Assembly: GCA_003339415.1 (NCBI GenBank)
Contig: PDHQ01000085.1
Location: 1-64,000, forward strand
Direction of reading: 5' to 3'
Source of the DNA: Ophiocordyceps camponoti-saundersi (nom. inval.)
Taxonomy: Eukaryota > Ascomycota > Sordariomycetes > Hypocreales > Ophiocordycipitaceae
Length of the DNA stretch: 64,000 bases
The translations under genes were made by a program, and so were the position numbers. Below the pieces are notes generated by a model that saw nothing but the letters and a program-made list of their open reading frames with translations, was not told where the DNA came from and did not search any database. Within the stretch, counting starts at the first letter, position 1; every line of letters begins with the position of its first letter. Of this stretch, positions 1-13,800 are shown piece by piece.

Positions 1-108
1 TATAGACGTAGGTCCGCGTACCCTAACCTTCGGTAATAAGGACGATTTTTCGGATCTACTTAAGCTTCTTAGTAAAGGTTTCTATTATATCGACGGCTAC
101 GATAATAA

Positions 109-201
<93 letters not shown>
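109..201. repeat. poly-G tract
   Basis: About 93 consecutive G residues interrupted by one A at 148. Such a long homopolymer is prone to sequencing and assembly error, so its length should not be trusted. Confidence 0.9.
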
Positions 202-202
<1 letters not shown>

Positions 203-880
203 GGATAAGGAAGAGAAAAAAAATATGTACATATGTACGACATGAAATGAAGGAGAGGAGAAAAGAAAGATGACCAACCAGATTGTTCTCTCTGTATCTT
301 TATGTCTTGCCTTTTTTTTTTATTCCCGTCTTGATAACCGGGTAGGTTGGTATGGATAGATGGGCTCAACCCGTCTTGTTGAAGAGGTATCGTATCCGTA
401 ATGTCTACGGAAATAAGGTGATGAAGTGTTGAAGAGGAAAAAAGGAGAAGTTGACAGGATGAAAGAGAATCAAGGAAAAGACGAGAATGAAAGGAAAGAG
501 AAGAAGAAGAAGAAGAAAAAAGGAAACCTATCCGTACCAGCTTAGAGCAAACAGGGGTGTAGTAGTGGTGGTAGTGGTGAGTGGGTGGTGAGTGGGTGGT
601 GGTGGTCACCAAGTTCAGAGACAGGTTTTAGTTTCCGAGGGAGAAGAAAACCCTCCCCCCGAGTTCAGCACCCTTTAGTCCCCTTTCACAGTGCGTAGCA
701 GAGAGAGGCGGGAAAAGGGGTCCTCTCTGACTCTCTATCCATCCGTAATCCGTGCTCTATCCGTTTCTACCTGCTTTTGCTCTGCTCTGCTCTGCTTTTA
801 CTCTGCTCTGCCCATTCCCATCATCAATCTCGCTTGCGCAATTATGCACATACCGTCCATACATTCGGATACATGTCCGC

Positions 881-910
881 ACATACATACATACATACAT
901 ACATACATAC
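881..910. repeat. (CATA)n microsatellite
   Basis: Perfect tetranucleotide repeat of the CATA/ATAC family. The same family recurs in many intergenic stretches of the window, for example near 13085-13111, 13220, 13505-13532, 13780, 14605-14630, 33530-33560 and 40795-40812. Confidence 0.85.
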
Positions 911-1741
911 AGCCTCGTCAGCAAACCCCCCCCCCCCCCCCCATGCAGTAATTCGGACTCAAGTCCGTTATCCCCGCCCCTTTTTCACAATCCAACCATT
1001 GCGCCACCGAAACCAACAACTCGCTCGCCCCTTTCTTCCACCTCTTTTTTCTCCCTCCGGTCCCTCATACATAGATACTCCGTGCTCTCCAACTTCATTC
1101 ACTTTCGGATTGTCAACTTGATATGTCCATAAATATGTACATACGGATCTGTGTAGGGATATACATTGTATGTAGACGGTCATATCGTGAGAAACACACA
1201 CAGTTCATATATGGATGTATGTACAAATATGACTATGAGTATCCGTACTCCGTACATACGTCCGTATGTATATATAGATATGCATGCCATCCGATGAATG
1301 TGTCGTCGATCCAACCACTTCCTTATCTTGCCAAACCCCGGAAGGAAGCCTAACATCCATGATCAAGGTTTTTTCCCCCCCTCCCCTTGCTGGTGGTGTC
1401 GTTGCCCAACATCCTCTCCTATCTCTCTCTTGTCTTTCTCCCTTGCCTATTAGTCGTCTTCCTGTTTCTATACCTCTGTATATAAATGTTATCTCGCTTC
1501 AACAACTATGTATGTATGTATTCTGTTCCTTCGATTCGGTCTTTCCGGCAACTTTCCCAGTATACAACAAACAAGATATCACACCTTCACTTTAAAAATT
1601 ACTCGACACTGCATCCATTCACAATCCGTACGCGTATGACTTGTATATATGTGGGTATGTAAGTTATATATAAGTTGTTTGTACGGAATATATAAGCCTA
1701 TATTCACAACCACTTCCTATCTCTCTATAGTCTATATACAC

Positions 1742-1942
1742 TAATAGCAGGCACGGGTCACTTAACCTAACTTAGTTATATAAGTATAACTCTTATACTT
1801 TAGATATAAACAGATAGCTTAAGCTTTTCTAGTTTATATATAATTAACCTTACTTTACTACTTATATATAGGTTTCCTTTTATTATACTATTTTATAGCT
1901 ATATAAGGCTATCTTTAATAATTAGGTAACTTAGCTATTTAT
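1742..1942 (+). repeat. 5' LTR (RIP-mutated)
   Basis: Matches 10670-10870 over about 201 bp. Nearly all differences are C-to-T or G-to-A transitions. The outermost part (1742-1762) still has CA and GG dinucleotides, while the rest has lost them. The exact first base is uncertain because a canonical TG end would itself be a RIP target. Confidence 0.8.
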
Positions 1943-4900
1943 TTAATAACTAAGATAAGGGGCTTATAGCCCTTAGCGCTAACCGCTTTACTTTCTATAA
2001 ATTAGATCTATATAATTAACTAACTTAGCCTTTTTAACTAATATTATTAAAAGCCTTATTTTTACCCTTTTTTCCTCTTAAACTTTCTCTCTAACTAAGA
2101 CCTAATTTTCCTTACTTAGTTTTTCCTTTTCCTAACTTATAAGGGCCTAATAGTTCTAGCCTCTTACTTTTTAGCTTATAGATATAGATAGCTCTTACTT
2201 AGACTAAATACCTAACTTATCCCTTTCTCTTTTTTCTCCTTTTTTTTCTTTTCTCTTTTCTTTATATATATTAGAGATATTAAAATTATATATTAAAATT
2301 ATTATATCTAATATCTTTTTCTTATTTAAGCCTTATATTAGTTTTTATTAATTTTAATTTATTCCTTATATTATCTAAATTTATTATAGCTTTCTAACTT
2401 AGATAATAGCTTTTATTTTCTAATACTTATTTTTAGATAGCTAAAGATATCCTAAACTTAAACTAAAGCTTAGATATAAATAGGCTTTTATTTTTAAATA
2501 ATTATAGCTAAGTTATTAAGATTTTTATTAATAAGGATATAAGTAAGTTTAGGGGTAATAGTAATACTTACTAATAGCTAAAAGCTATTAACTTAGTATT
2601 TACTAAGCTTAATAAAGCCGCTAAATATTATAATAAAAAAATTAAAATTATAAATATTAACTTAATAAGTAAAATTATAAATTTTATAAATAGTAATATT
2701 ATATTTTATAATATTTATAAGCGTATTAAGATAAGTAAAGCTATACTTAATAACTTTTATTTATTATAGATAATTTTAAAAGAAAAGTTTACTCTTAATT
2801 ATATTCTATAATAGCTATAAATATTAGTATAATTTAGCTAAAGCTTAAGTAAGTTTTTTTAAGCTTACTATTATAAAACTTACTAAACGCTTTAATTAAT
2901 TAGTATTAAGGATTTTATTTAAAATAGCCTCCTATTATTAGCTTTTAAGAGTATATTCTTAAATATAATAATTTATAAATTTATTTTTAATATTACTAAT
3001 TAAAAGTTACGTTATATTACTATATTATAATAAGCTATTACCTTAATTAGCTTAGTAAAAGCTTAAGATATTATTTAAGCTTTTATAAAAATCTAAATAG
3101 CTAAATAAGCTAACCGCTAAGTTCGAAAATAAATAGTTATTATAGCTATAATAAGGGATCTTTTTTAAGAGAAATTTAAGTATTTACTTAATATATTAAT
3201 AAAATAGCGCTTAAGTTTTATTTTAAGATAAGATTTTTAAAATTAAATATAAGAATAATAAGTAATATTTATAGCTTCTAATTTTACTAAAATATCCCTT
3301 ATTAAATATATTTCTTAGTAAGATATTTATAGAATAATATTATTTATAATACTTATTATAATAAAACCTAATTATTAAAATAAACTTAATAAAGTTAGTT
3401 AAGGTTAAGGTTAAGAATAAAGTAACTTTAAGCCTCTTAAGATAATAGGATATTAAGTACCTAAGTAAGTAAGTTTTATTATAATAAGTTATAATACTAA
3501 AAATTTATTAAATATTTACGTTAATAGTACCCTCTCTTTTCTTTAAGATTAACTTATATATATTTAATATAAGGAAGCGGGCTATAAGGTATTAAATTAT
3601 CTTACTTTATTTTATAAAAGTTTATAAGCTTAGGAGAAAGATATCCTTAAGGGGCTTATTTTTAGTAAGTTTACTAATACCCTAAGTATTAAGGGTCTAG
3701 CTATCCCGCTACTAGCGCTAATATAATAAATTCTAATATATTAAATTAATATTAAGTTTAATAATTACTTAGAATAATCCTTAACTTAAGAACTAATTTA
3801 ATAGCTATATAATATATTAAGTAAGTTAACGGGTAATTTATTTAGCTAAATTTACTTAAATATAGTCTTATTAAAGTTAAGCTTAGACTAGGGAAATATT
3901 ATTTTTATTACTTAAGTAACCTTTACTATTATAATAGATAAGTTAAATTTAAAGGAAAGCTTAGTAAATAAGTTAAATTAGATTATACTAATAAAAAACG
4001 ATAAGGTTAAACTTAATAAGATTATCTAAAAGGTACTTATAATAATTATTATAATAGTAAGCTTAAATAATTATTATCTTATTAAGCGCTAATCCTTACG
4101 CTTAGATATTATTAAAGAGATTTTTAGATTAGCTTTAAATCTTAAAGCTATATTTTATTATAAGAAATTAGCTAAGGTTATAAAAAACTTAAATATAGGA
4201 TTTTTTAATAAGCTATATATATCTTAATAAGCTTTAAAAAGATTAGTAAAAATATAAGCTAAAAATAATATAAGTAGTATTAATTAAGTTAAGCTAGTAA
4301 AACGCTTTATTATATTAATTAACTTAGTTAATTTCTAGTAAGTAAGTTTAGAGGGCGCTAAGTAATTCTAATATTTATTATTATATAAGCGATAAGCTCT
4401 AACTAAGATAAAGAAAAGAAAAGGTAAAGCTAAAGTTAAACTTAAAGCTAAGGTAATAATAATAAATAGTAATATTACTAAATTTAACTAATTTATAGTA
4501 AATATTAAATTATAGTAAGAAAACTCTACTAAGTAGTTTAAAATTCTATATATTATTATATTTAATAAACTAAATAAGCGTATATTTTTTAAGCTATCTT
4601 TTATTATTATTTTAGCTAATTAAAGATCCTAAGTAAACTTTCTTAACCTTAATTTTATTTATAGATATAATATTAAAACTAAGCCCCTAAGTAATATAAA
4701 GTTCTAAAAGTTACTTATAATAACTATTAATATAGGAAAATAGCTAATTTAAGATTTTACTATCTTTTAAGTTTTTATATAAGGTATCGATAAGGAAATT
4801 TAAGCTATTATTAAGCTTAAAAATAAGTTTATAGCTTTAGATAATATTTTTATTATTTTAAAACTCCTATAATTATTCGATATCGAAGCTATTATCGATA

Positions 4901-5929
4901 TATAAAAAAGTATTATTAAAATTAGTAGGATTTCTAAGGAGGATAAACTAATTATACTAAAAAGCTTAGTTATAGCTTTTACTAATTAGTAGAAGATTAT
5001 ACTCGCCTCTAATACGCCGCCTTTACTAAAAAAGTTTATTAGAATATTTTTAAATTTTTCCTTATTTTTAAAAAAAGATATAAACTTAGATATAGATAGC
5101 TTTAATATTAACTATATATCTAATATAGAATCTTTAAACTAAAATATTAATAATAACCTAAATATATTACTAAACTATATTTATAAAAAGCTTATATTTT
5201 TATATTATCTTTTAAATATTTTTACTTTAACTTAGTTACCTTTTTAGTTTATTACGTACCTTAACTAATAAAGAGAGATAATATAAATATTAAAGCTAAG
5301 TTTTAAGATTATTTTATACTAGCTTTATTTTACTTTAAATAGTTACTACCTAAGCTTCTTATAATCGAGGAAGCGATAGCTAGCTTAGAGGTTACTTCTA
5401 ATACTAAGCGATATTAAAAGCTAGATAGATAATATTAGCTAGGTCCTTAAGTAATAAAACCCCTAATATCCCTATTCCTAATATAAAGAAGAGTTTAGCG
5501 ATAAGATATTAACTAAATTATTAATAAAAACTTAGTTATAAAGTAATTTAACTTATATAATATTACGCTCGGACCCCTAATCTTAAAATACTTAAGGGAG
5601 GAGATTATATATATATTTTATATATATCGTAACTTTAAAAGTTAAGATATAAAAGATATATTACTAATAGACCTTTTCCTATATTACCTAAAGATTATAC
5701 TTAGGACGAAACTATAATATTATAGTTAAAAAAGAAAATAGAATACTTTATAGTAATATTAAATAAAGAAAATTATTCGTAAAAATATTAACTTTAGGAT
5801 TTATAAATATATAATAATAGCTAATAATAAACTAAGCTAATAGTCGGCTAAACTTATTATAATTATTAAAGATAAATCTAATTTTTAAGCTAAGTAAAAG
5901 CTAATAATAAATTATTATAACGTAAATAA

Positions 5930-6960
5930 AGACTTACTAAATATTATAATTCCCTTATTATTAGAACTTTATAACTAACTTTTAAATTTTAAGATTAGTT
6001 TATTTAGTATATTTAACTTAAAATATAGCTACTAAGCTATATTTATAGCCCCTAAGCTTTATTATATTTTAGTATTCTAAATCTTAAGTTTTTTTTAATT
6101 ATAACTAATAAGATTTTTATAAGGAACTTAGTTAGTAGCTTATAGCTTTATTAAGATAATAAAATTAGCTTTTAAAGCTATACTTAAACTTTTACTTAAG
6201 CTATCGCTATTAGTAATATTATTAGAAAATAATTATATTATACTTTTAGATAATTATATCGATAATATCTTTACTAAGTATATAAGCTTTAAGGAGTAAT
6301 AGTAGTTTATTAGGGATTACTTTTTACCGCGATTACTATAAGCTCTCCTCTAGTTAAGTTTTAAAAAAGTTTTCCTAGAAATAACGAATATCCTTATTAT
6401 CGGATAGGTATACTATATAGGAGGTTAGATTACGATAAAGCTTAGCCGGCTATAAAAAATTAAGGACTAGCTTATGCTAGTAAACTAGCGATAAGTTTAA
6501 GCTTTCCTAAGAGCTATAAGCTTATATCGAAGATAAATTACTAACTATACGAAGCTCTCTAAACTTCTAATTAGATTTACTAGGAATATACCCTTTATTT
6601 AAAGCCTATATAAAGCCCTTTTTTTTATAATCTTAAAATCTATAATTAAAGCTATAATAATAATATATAGCTTTAAGCTTAATAAGCTAGTATAGGTTTA
6701 TATTAATATATCGAAATATAGCGTAAGCTATATTATATTATAAGAAAGAGATAAGGTTAAAATACCTATTCTTTATAATTCCTTTTTACTTATAAAAACT
6801 TAGCGGAATTATAGAATATATAAGAGGGAATTTTATACTATTATTAAGTTTTGCCGATAATATAAGTATTTCTTTTATATTATCTAGCTATTAGTAATCT
6901 TTACCGATTACTTACCTTTAACTTAGTTCCTAAAGGTAGAAAAATATAAGGGTATTTATA
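5930..6960 (+). pseudogene. Gypsy pol relic: reverse transcriptase and RNase H
   Basis: This is a conceptual reading through many stops. It shows a reverse-transcriptase core with the paired-aspartate box at about 6255-6275, where the second Asp codon reads Asn, as expected of a GAT-to-AAT RIP change. The connection region follows to about 6600. Then come the RNase H 'DASKYS'-like box at about 6705-6725 and the usual downstream blocks to about 6940. The reading is inactive. Family assignment rests on domain order and these boxes only. Confidence 0.75.
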
Positions 6961-7449
6961 TTAGGTAAGTAATAAAGCTAAGGTAGCTTAATATTATCCT
7001 TAAATATATTTCTAAAAATAGAAATATTACGGTAAATAGCTTATTACGGACTTTATTCCTATCTAATAATTATAATATTCTAAATATTATAGATTTCGGC
7101 TACTTTAACTTAAGTAAGGGCTTATAAAAATAAAAAGATAGAAAAACTAGCTTTAAGGACTTACTTAAATATTTAAAAGGTAATAAGATTAAGATATTAC
7201 TAGTAGATAAGTCTAAGTAAGCCCTACCTAAGCTATTTTAGCTATAATAAAATACCCTTAAGTTATTATAATAATAAATAGGATAGAAGTTACTTAAGGA
7301 ACTTATACTAATAATAGTTACTCTAAGATAGCTTAATACCTTTATATTTTTAGCTAGATTTACTTAAAATACTTAATATAAGGAACTAATTAGATAGCTA
7401 ACTAAGGGAAGATTAACTAATTTTTAGAACTAGATTAGATTAATATAAG

Positions 7450-8200
7450 TAAAATAATAAGCCTTATCTTTTCGATAGTACTTTAAGCGGTATATCTTCT
7501 TATATCGCTACTTATTTAAAGATTAATAGCGTTACTTTTTACTAAATAAGGTGCTTAAAGTATTAAGATAAGCTTATAATAAAGTAAGATATTTTAGCTT
7601 AAAGCTAATATATAAATAACTCTTTACTTATATCTTTTAGCTAGATATAGCTTAAGATATTATAGCTTATATAAAAAGCTATATTAAATATTTATTCTTT
7701 ATACTTCGCGTACTTAAGTTACTAAATTAGCTTATTATTATTAGCGCCCTATTCTAAGTTATTAGTATAAACTATATTAGGCCGTTCCCTATTATTAGTA
7801 ATAGCGCTAAGTTCGTATTAGTTATTATTAACTATTTTTTAAGGTTTACTTAGTTAATAACGTGCTAGATAGTAGGGGTATTAGAAACCTTAGTTTAATT
7901 ACGAAGCTAAATAGATTTTATAGCTTTTACGCTTATAGCTATATACTTAAACTTTAGATTTACTTTCTTATTTAAAGAAATAGCTACTTTCTTAAAAGCT
8001 TAACGCGTTACCTATATCCTAGCCTTATCTAAGTTTTACTAAAATATTAGCCTTATCGAAGTTATAAATTAAATCTTTTTATAAGTCTTAAATTAAGCTA
8101 AGCTTAAGGAATTATCTTAATTAGATTACTTATCGAAAATTATAAAATAGCTAAATTATAAGATAGTTCGAATACTTAGTTTCTCGCTATTTAAGATTTT
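7450..8200 (+). pseudogene. Gypsy integrase-like relic
   Basis: The stretch follows the RNase H relic in the order expected for Ty3/Gypsy pol and is equally full of TAA/TAG. I could not place all three catalytic acidic residues with certainty, so the call rests mainly on position. Confidence 0.5.
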
Positions 8201-8699
8201 ATATAATATATAATAAGATAGGTTATTACCCCTTACCTTATTCTTAGAAATTTTTAAAGCTCTTAAAGCTAGTAAAAAGGTAAAATAGCTTATAGGAGGT
8301 TAATATATTAATCTAGTTCTATATTATATTACTAAAGCCTCTAACTAGAGAGGCTTAGTAAAAGCTAAGTTTAAACTAGAAGCTAAAAGCCGTAAATATT
8401 ACTAAGAAATAGTTAAAATAGCTAGATTTAAGCTAAGTAATCTTATATATATAGTTAAGGAAAGTAAACTTATTAAGCTATAGCTAACTTAAGTTAGCCT
8501 TTTTAAGCTAAACTAATAAGTAGGAAAAGTTTTATAAATAATTCGCTATATAGATAATATTATAGTTAAAAGTATAGTAAACTTAACTTTTTACTAAAAC
8601 TTATTAAAATATTTCCTTATATAGTTTAAATACTTAAGAAGCGATAACTAGTAGATACCGGCTATATTAGCTAGCTTATAATAATTTTAAAGGGACTTA

Positions 8700-10669
8700 T
8701 TTTTTCGCCTTACTAACTTAAACTTAAGTATTTTCTCTTTTAATTATTTCTTTTTTTTTTTCTTTCTTATATACCTTTTTTCTCTTATATTTATTATATT
8801 TATTTTAACTTATCTTATTATTAAAGTTTCCTCTTATTATAATATACTTAGATAGCTTTAACTTATAATTATATATTTAGTAAATATAATTTCTTAGACG
8901 CTTATTAATATATTACTATAAGTAACCGATATTATATTAAATCTTATAAATTAAGAGCTTTTTAATATACTAATATAAGATAATATAAAAATAGGCGATA
9001 ACCTTATTTCCGATAAAAATCTTATATTTATAGCTATCCCCCCTTATATAAACTTTAGTAGCTTTATCCCTTTTATTATAAGCTTTAGAAAGGGCGATAT
9101 TATAATATATAAGAGGCCTTAAAACTTATACTAGCTACTTAAGAGCTTAAAATAAGTTATTAATAAGGCGGTAAATAAAAAAATAGTTTATAAACGCCTT
9201 AAAATATAGCCTAACTTATAAATAATACTTAACTACCTAAATATACCTAATATTAAGGACCCTATCTAATTAAAAGTTAAACTTATAATTATTATTTTCT
9301 TCGTTAAAGCTAAGGTAGCTTTTAAGTAAGCTAAATATTACTTAATTAAAAAATACTTACTAAAATAAATACGATTTTTATATTTAGCTTTTATAAAGCT
9401 ATTACTAGCTATTATCGTAGTAATAGGTAATATTTTATATAATTAAGCTATAATAAGATAGTAAATTATATAGCTTATAATAAAATCTATATAATAGCCT
9501 TAAAAGCTTACTTAGCTTAAGGTAAAAATAAAGAAAATATAAAAAATTAAGAATATTATAATAACTTAATATTTTCTAATATTCCTTTTTATATTTATAT
9601 ATTTAGTTTAAATATTTAATATTATTACTAATTTCCTTAATATAAATATTATTAACCCGCTAATTAATTTCCCTAAATTAGTATCTAAGCTAAGATACCT
9701 TAAGCGATTAGAAATTATAGCTAAAAATATATTTTTAAAAAACCTTAAATATCTTTATTAGTTTATCTTAAAAGTAATATATTAATAAACTTATTATTAG
9801 ATTAATAAATAAAATAAGTTTATATCTTAATCTTTATATATTACGAAGAAAAAACTAATAATAATCTAGCCTTTTAGGGGGAAGCTTTCCGGGAAAAAGC
9901 TTAAAAAATACTTAGCGCTAAAATAGCTAATAATAGCTTAAAAATAATTACTATTACTAAGCTTTATTACTTAAATATTAGCCCTAAATTTTACTTTAGA
10001 GGAAATATATATTATAACTTAAATATTATATTTTAAGATTATAGCTTAGAATAAACTTAATCCGTAACTTATAATATAGATAACTCCCTAAGCTACTCCT
10101 TAGCTTATAATTTCTAATTTAGTAAACTTTACTATTACTAAGCTTTTTATTATAGTAAAAAGTTAGGTAAAGAAAAGATATAAGAGATAGGCACTTATAC
10201 TAAAAAGTATTAATTTAGGTAACTATCTTATTAAGTCTTTACTTAAAAATCTATTTAGCTAAATATAATTAAACTTAAAGCGGACTATAACTTATATTTA
10301 TAAATTATTAGCTTACGCTTAAGAGATACTTAATATAACTAATAACTTAAGCTTTCTTATATAAGCTTTTAATAAATTAAAAATTATAGAAGATAAGATA
10401 GATATACTAATTACGTTAACTAAAAATAATTTAAACCGCTTAACGCTTTTAAAAGCGAATATAGCGGTAGTAAGTAATAAAGTAAATACTAAATATAGTA
10501 AAATTAAAGTAAGCTTTAATAAAATATAGTTAAAAATAAAGGGATTATTATCTAAGGCTTAATTTATATATATTTTTTCCTTTTCTTTTTCTTTTTATTA
10601 TTTTCTTTTTCTTTCCTTAATCTTAAAAAAGGATAAATACTTTAAATTATCTTTATATAATAGTAAATA
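8700..10669. other. unassigned 3' internal segment of the LTR element
   Basis: About 2 kb of RIP-mutated AT-rich DNA between the integrase relic and the 3' LTR. It starts and ends with long pyrimidine tracts (8735-8790 and 10563-10620). The second lies where a polypurine/polypyrimidine primer would sit. I recognise no domain. It could be an extra ORF, an envelope-like or chromodomain-bearing extension, or a nested element. Confidence 0.4.
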
Positions 10670-10870
10670 TAATAGTAAGTATAAGTTACTTAACCTAACT
10701 TAGTTATATAGGTATAACTCTTATATTTTAGATATAGATAGATAGCTTAGGCTTTTCTAATTTATATATAATTAACTTTACTTTACTGCCTATATATAGG
10801 TTTCCTTTTATCGTGCTATTTTATAGCTATATAAGGCTATCTCTAATAGTTAGGTGACTCGGCTATTTAT
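10670..10870 (+). repeat. 3' LTR
   Basis: Direct repeat partner of 1742-1942. Its right-hand 80 bp (about 10785-10870) keeps several CA/TG dinucleotides, so RIP fades before the outer edge of the element. Confidence 0.8.
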
Positions 10871-13800
10871 CTCACATATATATATATATATACTGTACAG
10901 GTCTATGCATGTATCAACGTATGGCATGTGCCCTCCGCTCTCCCCGTGTGAAACCACCAAAGAAAAACGCAGGTTCAAGTCGGGTAAAAGAAATGCAACA
11001 GGTCATTATTCATGTTATCCCCCCTCCCCCCCCCCCCTAGGAAAAAAGGAAAAACATAGCCGGCACAATCGATCCCTCGGCCTCCGCCGCCCATTCGCCA
11101 CCTGTTCCCTTATTCCTTCAGACCTAGCCTCTTTCATGTTTACATAGATGGGCGATTCATGTGAGTTTCACACTTTTCCATCCGCTGCACTATCCGTAAA
11201 CACAACGGTGGGAAAAAAAAAAAGGAAAAGAAAGGGACAATAACCTCTTCAACGCGCGTCCATCATCAACGAAAAAGGAAACAGAACCCATCTTTTATCG
11301 GTAGAATAAACAACCGAAAGGCGGGGAACAAAACACAAACAGTCGATTGATCCTCTAGCTCCCTCTTGTAAACCTTGAGGAAACTAAACAAGGCTGTTGA
11401 CAAGCGTTTCTACACGTCTCTCTCCCTGTCCCTCCCCCCTCTCTCGCACAAACACACACATTCTCTCGTTGTCGAGTTTTTCATTATCAAGCCCGTCATG
11501 GAAATGTGTAGGTAGTCTCGAGGTGCGACTGTAACCCCCGTTTACACCCTCCACTCATGTGCTGTTACCTGATGCACGTGTAAACAGCCAACAACACAAG
11601 AAGAAGAAAATACCCGTCAAGTTACATAGACTTTCATCCTCAAATCAACTGCTAGGGAGAGAGAAAAAAAGAAACAGACCGGGAGAGAAAAAGCAAAAAA
11701 CACCCATCTACCGAGGTAAACTACCTACAAAGGTAACGGGACCGTGATGGTGTCACGACTTGTTTTTGTCGCGTCTTATTCTCTCTTATCTACCTGAGTA
11801 TATATAAACACGTGTGTATGTGTATCATGTATGTAGGTACATACGTCTGTATGTATAGGCTTTTAACAGTAAGTCAAGTCATTGGGTTCTTTGAGTTAAA
11901 CAAACATACGTACATCTTCTTTCCTTTTCTTCCTGCCTCCATCTGAGTTGCTTCTCAGTCGAAGGAGAAAACCCACAAAGCATGCCATCCTGATACCAGC
12001 CGGGTTTAAAAAACCACCTTACCTTTACCTAGTAGCCCTCCTCCGCAACCCCGATCCTCTCTCTCTCTCTCCAGCTCTTCTCCACCCACTGAACCGAAGC
12101 AAGTACATACCTACTTGCTCACACACATTCCCAGACCCTCAACGTATTAGACTTGACATTTAGCGCCACGCCACCTTTAATAGACTTTATATCACGCACT
12201 GCCAGCTTCGGGGGTAGGCTATTACCTGATAGTGTTAAACACTGATAATGCTAAGAATGAACCGACTTTCGGTGGCTTCGCCGATCAAAGCCCGTGGCGT
12301 TTTTTTTCGTTATCTTTCCATGTATCCGTACGGATACTTGTTTACATACGTACATACGTAGTTGTTGCCTTCAACTTGTTTCGCTTCCCCCCTCTCCCCT
12401 TTCCACCCTCTGTTGTTAGTGGTTAAAACAACTCAATCGATATCAGATCATGTAAAGTTATCGTCGTCGTCTTTTCCCCTTTTTCTTAAACTTCTTTTTC
12501 TTCTTCCTCAGCTGTTACACCTCGGTTAAAGAGGAAGAAAAAAGGGAAAGAAAGGGATACAGGAAACACACACAAGTTTAACATGCAAAGGGAAAAAAGC
12601 CGAGGCTCAATCACATATTGAGCAGGGGAAAAAAAAAAGAGAACATTTCAGCTACCCTAACCTGCATGAATGCTGCGCTTCATATTACACACAGCTATTT
12701 TATGTGTCTATTTAGTCGGCAACTGGCTTCCATGTCTCACTCTACCACCCCCCCCCTAAACTCTCTCTCGCACACACACACTCTCTCAGCTGTTGACTTA
12801 TCATTACCCTACATGACCTCGGGCTTCTTTTCATTTTGCTTGCTTCTTCAAACCGTAACACTTCAACTTTCAAGGCGCCCTCTCTTTACTCTCCTTGATT
12901 ATCGATGGTTGATAACCAGAACTGTTATCGGATCTTTCTTCTCGACTTTGTAACAGGAGGGCAGGGAGGTGCATGTCTACATACATACACGCGTACATAC
13001 ACATGTCTCGCACCTTGTCTGTGATGGTAAAGTGTCGCTTCTGCAATTCATTCGCCGACGCAGCAGCAGCCGTGTCTCGTATGTATGTACATATGTATGT
13101 ATGTATGTACATAGAAACAGATTTAAATCCGGATGGCAACCATTCTCGACACATTCAAGTACGACGGATGGGAGAAGAGAGCACAGGTTATCTTGGAAAG
13201 ACAAGGCTGGCATGTACATACATACATACATATGTATGTAGAGGGGTTTAGAAGGGAGTCTGCCAAGCATCTCTGTCTCTCTCCAGACAGGACTTGTCGA
13301 CTTGATTGGCCTGCTACGTTCTGTACATACTGTAGGTTCGTTACCTGAACCATTTACGTGTGAGCAGAATAACTGCCTGAACTAACTGGCAAGGTCTCTT
13401 CACTGAGCTCCACCCCCCGTATAACCACCACAATCTCATGCCACACACACAGGCACAACAACTTTGGCACGGACCGCGTCAGATAGATGATGACCGGTTT
13501 TGCCCATGTTCTGTATGTATGTATGTATGTACAGTATTATCGTCTACTGAACTATCCGTTAACTGACCGAGTCTTGGTATCGGTTTCGTAAACGTACTGT
13601 GTCGGTTGTCTACGTGTCTTGTGACTCGCCGGGGGTTGAAAGAACGTGTGTATGTATGTAAGTCAATGACAACTACATACATACAGCCAGAAACCAGGTC
13701 ATCCGATGAAGGCGAAAACTCATTCGCTCCTCCCATCGCCACCACCAAGCCTTGTCAACTCTCCATGTGCACGTACATACATACATACATGTATATGCAT

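Larger units (their letters stand above)
1..1741. other. gene-free, microsatellite-rich flank
   Basis: I see no supportable gene here. The stretch holds a poly-G tract (109-201, one A at 148), a poly-C run (926-942), a (CATA)n run (about 881-910) and many short ATAC/TATG words. Open frames across the homopolymers encode only proline or serine runs and are not credible. There is no telomeric TTAGGG array, so this is not a chromosome end. Confidence 0.7.
1742..10870 (+). mobile_element. RIP-destroyed Ty3/Gypsy-type LTR retrotransposon
   Basis: Two direct repeats of about 201 bp (1742-1942 and 10670-10870) flank about 8.7 kb of very AT-rich DNA. CpA and TpG are almost absent while CpG words survive, which is the signature of RIP. 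No frame stays open. On the + strand, relics in the order reverse transcriptase, RNase H and integrase can still be read between stops. The clearest is a Y-I-D-[D/N]-I-F catalytic box near 6255-6275. It is followed by an RNase H 'DAS' box near 6705-6725 and its downstream conserved block to about 6940, and then an integrase-like stretch at about 7450-8200. This order is that of Ty3/Gypsy. The internal part is long for the family and has about 2.4 kb after the integrase-like stretch that I cannot assign. A target-site duplication could not be resolved. The element is inactive. Confidence 0.85.

Noticed and set aside
1..120. Possible chromosome end
   Set aside because: No TTAGGG/CCCTAA array; only a poly-G run.
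56..612. Long proline-rich frames on the minus strand across the poly-G tract
   Set aside because: They exist only because a homopolymer has no stop; no domain, start context or splice support.
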